Source: Pseudomonadota bacterium (GTDB lineage Bacteria > Pseudomonadota > Gammaproteobacteria > Burkholderiales > Thiobacillaceae). Taken from it: a DNA stretch of 8,949 bases. A program made the position numbers and the translations under genes. Below the pieces are notes generated by a model that was given only the letters and a program-made list of their open reading frames with translations, had not been told where the DNA came from and ran no database searches. This document shows positions 6,356-8,949 of this stretch, one piece after another. Location: contig JAKACL010000113.1 in assembly GCA_021821425.1 (NCBI GenBank), positions 1-8,949 of the forward strand, given 5' to 3'. Every line of letters begins with the position of its first letter. Position 1 is the first letter of the stretch.

Positions 6356-7725
6356 GCGGCACCCCCGCCTACTCGCTGCGCCGCCGGCTGGTATGGCTGC
6401 TGACCAGCGCCGTGGCCGTGATCTGGCTGCTCTCCACGCTGGTGGTCTACCAGCGCGCCCATCACGAGGCCGACGAACTGCTCGACAACCAGCTAACGCA
6501 GGTGGGCGAAACCTTGCTTGCCATCGTGGCCGGCGGCGAGGTCGAGCATTTTGTGAAGGAACTGCACGAGCACGCCCGGCACTCCCCGGTGCCGATCGCA
6601 TTCGAGATCTGGCTCGACAAGGATGAGCGGACCCGGCTGCTGGTGACGTCACCCGGGCACAGTGGGTTCGGGACGGTCACGGAAACCGGCTTCAGCGAGC
6701 ATCCGTACCAGGGGAAACGCTGGCGTTTTTATGCAGTGCAGGACGACGAGGGGGAATACCGCGTGGTGGTCGGCCAGTCCCGTGCCGCACGCGAACGGAT
6801 GGCGCGCGAAATCGGCCTGTCGCTGCTGCTGCCGGCGATCCTGGCGCTGCCGCTGATGGCACTGTCTGTATGGTGGGTCGTCGGTCGCGCACTGCGGCCG
6901 GTGGACGCGGTGGCGCGGCAGGTCGGGTCGCTCGATGCGCAGGCGCTGGCGCCGCTCGACGAAACGGCCCGGCTCCCGGACGAGATCGCGCCGCTGCGCA
7001 CCGCACTCAATGCGCTGATCCGGCGCGTCAGGGACGCCTTCGACAACGAACGCCGCTTCACAGCCGACGCGGCGCACGAATTGCGCACCCCGCTGGCGGC
7101 CCTGAAAGTGCAGGCGCAGGTGGCGCTGCGTGCCCAGGCAGACGACAGCCGGCAGCACGCGCTGAGCCAGGTGATCGCCGGGGTCGACCGCATGACGCAC
7201 CTGGTCGAACAGCTGCTCACGCTCGCGCGCGTCGACCCGGCCAGCCAGGGTGCGGCACCGCCTCCGATTGACCCGGCGTGCACGGTGACCGCGGTCTGCG
7301 CCGAATTGCTGCCGCTCGCGCGTCAGCGCAATCAAAACCTGGCGGTCGATGTGGCAGAAGGGTGTACGGTGGCAGTCAGCGCCGCCTGGCTGCAGATTGC
7401 GGTACGCAATCTGCTCGACAATGCGCTGCGCTACGCGGGTGAGGGCGCGCAGATCGCGGTGCGCTTCGCGCGAGCCGGATCAGTCTGCACGCTCAGCGTC
7501 GCGGATGACGGTCCGGGGGTGTCGCCCGACCTGCGTGCGCAACTCAGCGCGCGCTTCGTGCGCGGCGAGGTCGAGGGTGACGGCTGCGGGCTCGGGCTCT
7601 CCATCGTCGCCCGCATTGCCGCGCTGTCGCATGCCCGGCTGGAACTGGGTGAGGGTCTCCCGCGCGCGGCCGGAGGCTATGGCTTCAGGGCCACCCTCCA
7701 CTTCGCCGCCACCCCGGCCGCCTGA
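6352..7725 (+). CDS. Sensor histidine kinase (QseC-like)
   Basis: This 457-residue inner-membrane kinase is the partner of the preceding regulator. It is read from a GTG that overlaps the regulator's TGA. The open frame extends much further upstream, but only inside the regulator gene, so this start is chosen. TM1 spans about 13-33 and TM2 about 154-176, enclosing a periplasmic sensor of roughly 120 residues of the QseC/2CSK type. A linker follows, then the H-box FTADAAHELRTPLAAL with His242, the N-box NLLDNALRYAG (Asn353, Asn357), the G1 box DDGPG (from Asp385) and the G2 box GCGLGLSI (411-418). All catalytic parts are present. No heme or metal motif is seen in the sensor, so the signal is unknown. 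Its operon suggests redox state, oxygen or nitric oxide. It ends seven bases from a convergent gene with no terminator between them. Confidence 0.93.
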   Translation: MSGTPAYSLRRRLVWLLTSAVAVIWLLSTLVVYQRAHHEADELLDNQLTQVGETLLAIVAGGEVEHFVKELHEHARHSPVPIAFEIWLDKDERTRLLVTSPGHSGFGTVTETGFSEHPYQGKRWRFYAVQDDEGEYRVVVGQSRAARERMAREIGLSLLLPAILALPLMALSVWWVVGRALRPVDAVARQVGSLDAQALAPLDETARLPDEIAPLRTALNALIRRVRDAFDNERRFTADAAHELRTPLAALKVQAQVALRAQADDSRQHALSQVIAGVDRMTHLVEQLLTLARVDPASQGAAPPPIDPACTVTAVCAELLPLARQRNQNLAVDVAEGCTVAVSAAWLQIAVRNLLDNALRYAGEGAQIAVRFARAGSVCTLSVADDGPGVSPDLRAQLSARFVRGEVEGDGCGLGLSIVARIAALSHARLELGEGLPRAAGGYGFRATLHFAATPAA

Positions 7726-7732
7726 GCCGGTC

Positions 7733-8068
7733 TTACTTGCCGGGTCCGGGACCCATGCCGCTGCCCGGTCCCATGCCGGGCCCCATCCCTGGGCCCATGC
7801 CGGGCCCCCGACCCGCAGGGGGCATCTCGGGCAGGGTCTTGCCCTGCGCCTTGGCGCGTTCCTGCATTTTCTTGTGGTGTTCCAGCCGGAGGGCTTCGCG
7901 CTCCTGCTCGGTCTTGGCGGCGCGCATGCGATCCTGGTATTCGTTACGCTCCTGCGGGCTCATCAACTCGTATCCATACGCCCGCTCCTGCATCATGTGG
8001 TGGTCGGCCTGCACCGGGAAGGCGAGCGCCGCGCAAAGGGAAAGCGCCAACAAGGACAGCTGTCTCAT
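7733..8068 (-). CDS. Small secreted protein with Gly-Pro-Met repeat tail
   Basis: The gene encodes about 111 residues. A signal peptide (cleavage near VQA|DHH) leads into a short charged helical region with LMSPQERNEYQDRMRAAKT and EHHKKMQERAKAQG, rich in Glu, Arg, His and Met. A C-terminal tail is built from repeated GPGM units and ends in Lys. Similar small periplasmic proteins of unknown function with MxPQERxEYxxRMRxAKT motifs are common in betaproteobacteria; this is from memory, not from a search. The His/Met content and the neighbouring copper genes make metal binding conceivable, and a Spy/CpxP-like chaperone is another idea. AGGAG at 8075-8079 lies three bases before one ATG (8071) and six before the next (8068); the second has the better spacing. 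It converges on the histidine kinase gene. Confidence 0.75.
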   Translation of the reverse strand: MRQLSLLALSLCAALAFPVQADHHMMQERAYGYELMSPQERNEYQDRMRAAKTEQEREALRLEHHKKMQERAKAQGKTLPEMPPAGRGPGMGPGMGPGMGPGSGMGPGPGK

Positions 8069-8129
8069 CATGATCTCCTGAGTGACGGGGCCCCGGCAGC
8101 AGGTGTCGCGCCGGGGGGAGCCTTCTGTT

Positions 8130-8191
8130 TAGGGCGTGTTAACGCTAATTTCGCGGCAACGCGGACGCGAAATTAGTGTTAACACGCCCTA
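8130..8191. repeat. 62-bp near-perfect palindrome bounded by TA (possible minimal MITE)
   Basis: Arms 8130-8155 and 8166-8191 are 26 bases each and complementary except at one position, 8144/8177, which would be a G-U pair in plus-strand RNA. The loop is ten bases (8156-8165). The arm begins TAGGGCGTGTTAAC and ends AATTTCGCG, and is more AT-rich than its surroundings. The ends read TA on both sides, as a TA target duplication would, but because TA is its own complement this cannot be separated from the palindrome itself. No T-run follows on either strand. It lies between two minus-strand genes, downstream of the CusF-like gene and about 60 bases upstream of the small secreted-protein gene, and could also affect their transcripts. 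Confidence 0.8.
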
Positions 8192-8224
8192 GTACAAAAA
8201 TGCCGCCTGTCCAAACCTTCCTGT

Positions 8225-8264
8225 CGGTTTTCGCTGCGCGCGGGCCGGGCCCGCACAGAAACCG
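8225..8264 (-). terminator. GC-rich hairpin after the CusF-like gene (possible terminator)
   Basis: A perfect inner stem (GCGGGC at 8240-8245 with GCCCGC at 8249-8254, three-base loop) is flanked by a second complementary pair (CGGTTT at 8225-8230 with AAACCG at 8259-8264). It directly follows the stop of the minus-strand CusF-like gene. There is no T-run downstream on the minus strand, so intrinsic termination is only a possibility. Confidence 0.35.
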
Positions 8265-8576
8265 CTATGGCGCCGGCTGGATCGCCGTCACCGTGTAGGC
8301 GCCCTCGATTTCCTCGGCACGGAATTTCACCTTGTCGCCGACCTTGAGTCCCTGCAGCAGCGCGGGCGGTTTCGCCTTGAACACCATGGTCATGCCGGGC
8401 ATGTCGAGGTTGGAGATGGGGCCATGCCTAAGAGTGAGTTTGGCGTTGGCCGTGTCGATCTTGCGCACTTCGCCGTCGCTCATTGCGGCGGCCTCGGCGG
8501 CAGGGGGCGTCGCGGGTTCGGCGTGAAGCGGGGGGCCAAACGCCAGTGCGGCCAGCAGGGGGATCCAGTTTTTCAT
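8265..8576 (-). CDS. CusF-like periplasmic copper-binding protein
   Basis: This 103-residue protein has a signal peptide (cleavage near LHA|EPA), an Ala/Pro-rich linker, and a CusF-type OB-fold from about residue 35 (GEVRKIDTANAKLTLRHGP). Copper-site candidates are His51, Met62 and Met64 in DMPGMTMVF. They correspond in spacing to His36, Met47 and Met49 of E. coli CusF. At the place of CusF Trp44, which caps the copper, this protein has Met59. A LKVGDKVKF motif follows, typical of the family. The role is periplasmic Cu(I)/Ag(I) binding or delivery. An AGGAG at 8584-8588 precedes the ATG by seven bases, and the start overlaps the cupredoxin stop as ATGA, so the two are one operon. Confidence 0.88.
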   Translation of the reverse strand: MKNWIPLLAALAFGPPLHAEPATPPAAEAAAMSDGEVRKIDTANAKLTLRHGPISNLDMPGMTMVFKAKPPALLQGLKVGDKVKFRAEEIEGAYTVTAIQPAP

Positions 8577-8949
8577 AGTGCAGCTCCTTGTTGCGGGGTG
8601 ACGGTGACGGTGCCGCGCATGCCGGCTTCGTAGTGGCCTGCGATCAGGCAGGCGAATTCAAAGCGGCCGGCGCGGTTGAACTGCCAGACGATTTCGCCGG
8701 TCTGGCCGGGTTCTACATGGACCATGTAGGGCGCGTCGTGTTCCATGTTGGGAAACTTGGCCATCAGGGCGGCATGCTTGGCCAGTTCGGCGGGCGTCCC
8801 GATGACCATTTCGTGCAGCATAAGGCCGCGATTCCTGACCACAAAACGCACCGTGTCGCCTTCCCGGACGGTTAGCTGATCGGGTATGAAACGCATGGCG
8901 TCGGTCATGTCGATCGTGACTGTACGGGTGACCTGCGCGGGCGCGCCCG
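8573..8949 (-). CDS. Cupredoxin (type 1 copper protein), 5' end outside the window
   Basis: The minus-strand frame is open to the window edge. The visible part is about 124 residues and includes residues upstream of the first in-window ATG (8908) that already look like the first strand of the fold (QVTRTVTIDMTD). The true start and signal peptide therefore lie outside. Type 1 copper ligands are visible as the His in LMLHEMVIG and the Cys, His and Met in FACLIAGHYEAGM. The stretch between, with AELAKHAALMAKFPNMEHDAPYMV written over two strands, is typical of cupredoxins found in copper-resistance clusters. It is periplasmic and may store, carry or oxidise copper. It overlaps the CusF-like gene by ATGA, which strengthens a copper-homeostasis role for both. 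Confidence 0.88.
   Translation of the reverse strand, partial: GAPAQVTRTVTIDMTDAMRFIPDQLTVREGDTVRFVVRNRGLMLHEMVIGTPAELAKHAALMAKFPNMEHDAPYMVHVEPGQTGEIVWQFNRAGRFEFACLIAGHYEAGMRGTVTVTPQQGAAL

Noticed and set aside
5153..6652. Long minus-strand open frame opposite DHC, the regulator and the kinase
   Set aside because: It is a GC-rich antisense shadow of three well-supported genes with intact motifs; its own translation shows no recognisable domain.
7726..7735. Bidirectional terminator between the convergent kinase and small secreted-protein genes
   Set aside because: Only seven bases separate the stops, and no T-flanked hairpin is visible there.

Overview
The window is GC-rich, densely coding DNA, most likely from a betaproteobacterium of the Thiobacillus/Rhodocyclales kind. 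This lineage call is an inference. It rests on the GC-rich codon use, the many c-type cytochromes, and a sphaeroides heme protein (SHP)/diheme cytochrome c (DHC)/cytochrome b561 cluster linked to a QseBC-like two-component system.

Left part (1-1354, + strand): the tail of an upstream reading frame overlaps a lipoprotein cytochrome c5-like gene. This is followed by a membrane-anchored Sel1-repeat protein with an N-terminal zinc ribbon. A perfect 19-bp hairpin (1374-1422) lies just after it. The stretch from 1355 to 2175 holds no intact gene. On its minus strand lie frameshifted, stop-interrupted fragments that resemble parts of a heavy-metal RND efflux system: a TolC/CzcC-type outer-membrane protein and a CzcA-type pump.

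Centre (2119-7725, + strand): an LtaS/OpgB-type sulfatase-fold membrane enzyme (2176-4068) is followed by a tight five-gene cluster: cytochrome b561, SHP (DUF1924), DHC, an OmpR-family response regulator and its histidine kinase. Two 11-bp-periodic direct repeats of the PmrA/QseB-box type stand immediately upstream of the sulfatase-fold gene (CTTAAG-N5-CTTAAG, 2119-2135) and of cytochrome b561 (CTTAAG-N5-GCTAAG, 4053-4069). The simplest reading is that the response regulator encoded here controls both its own cytochrome operon and the envelope enzyme. Electrons would pass from quinol through b561 to periplasmic DHC and then to the ligand-binding SHP, while the same signalling pathway adjusts an envelope polymer. 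This coupling is the most interesting feature of the window.

Right part (7733-8949, minus strand): a small secreted protein with a Gly-Pro-Met repeat tail, a near-perfect 26-bp-arm palindrome bounded by TA (possible minimal MITE or structured element), a CusF-like periplasmic copper-binding protein, and a cupredoxin running off the window end. The last two overlap by ATGA and look like part of a copper-handling operon.
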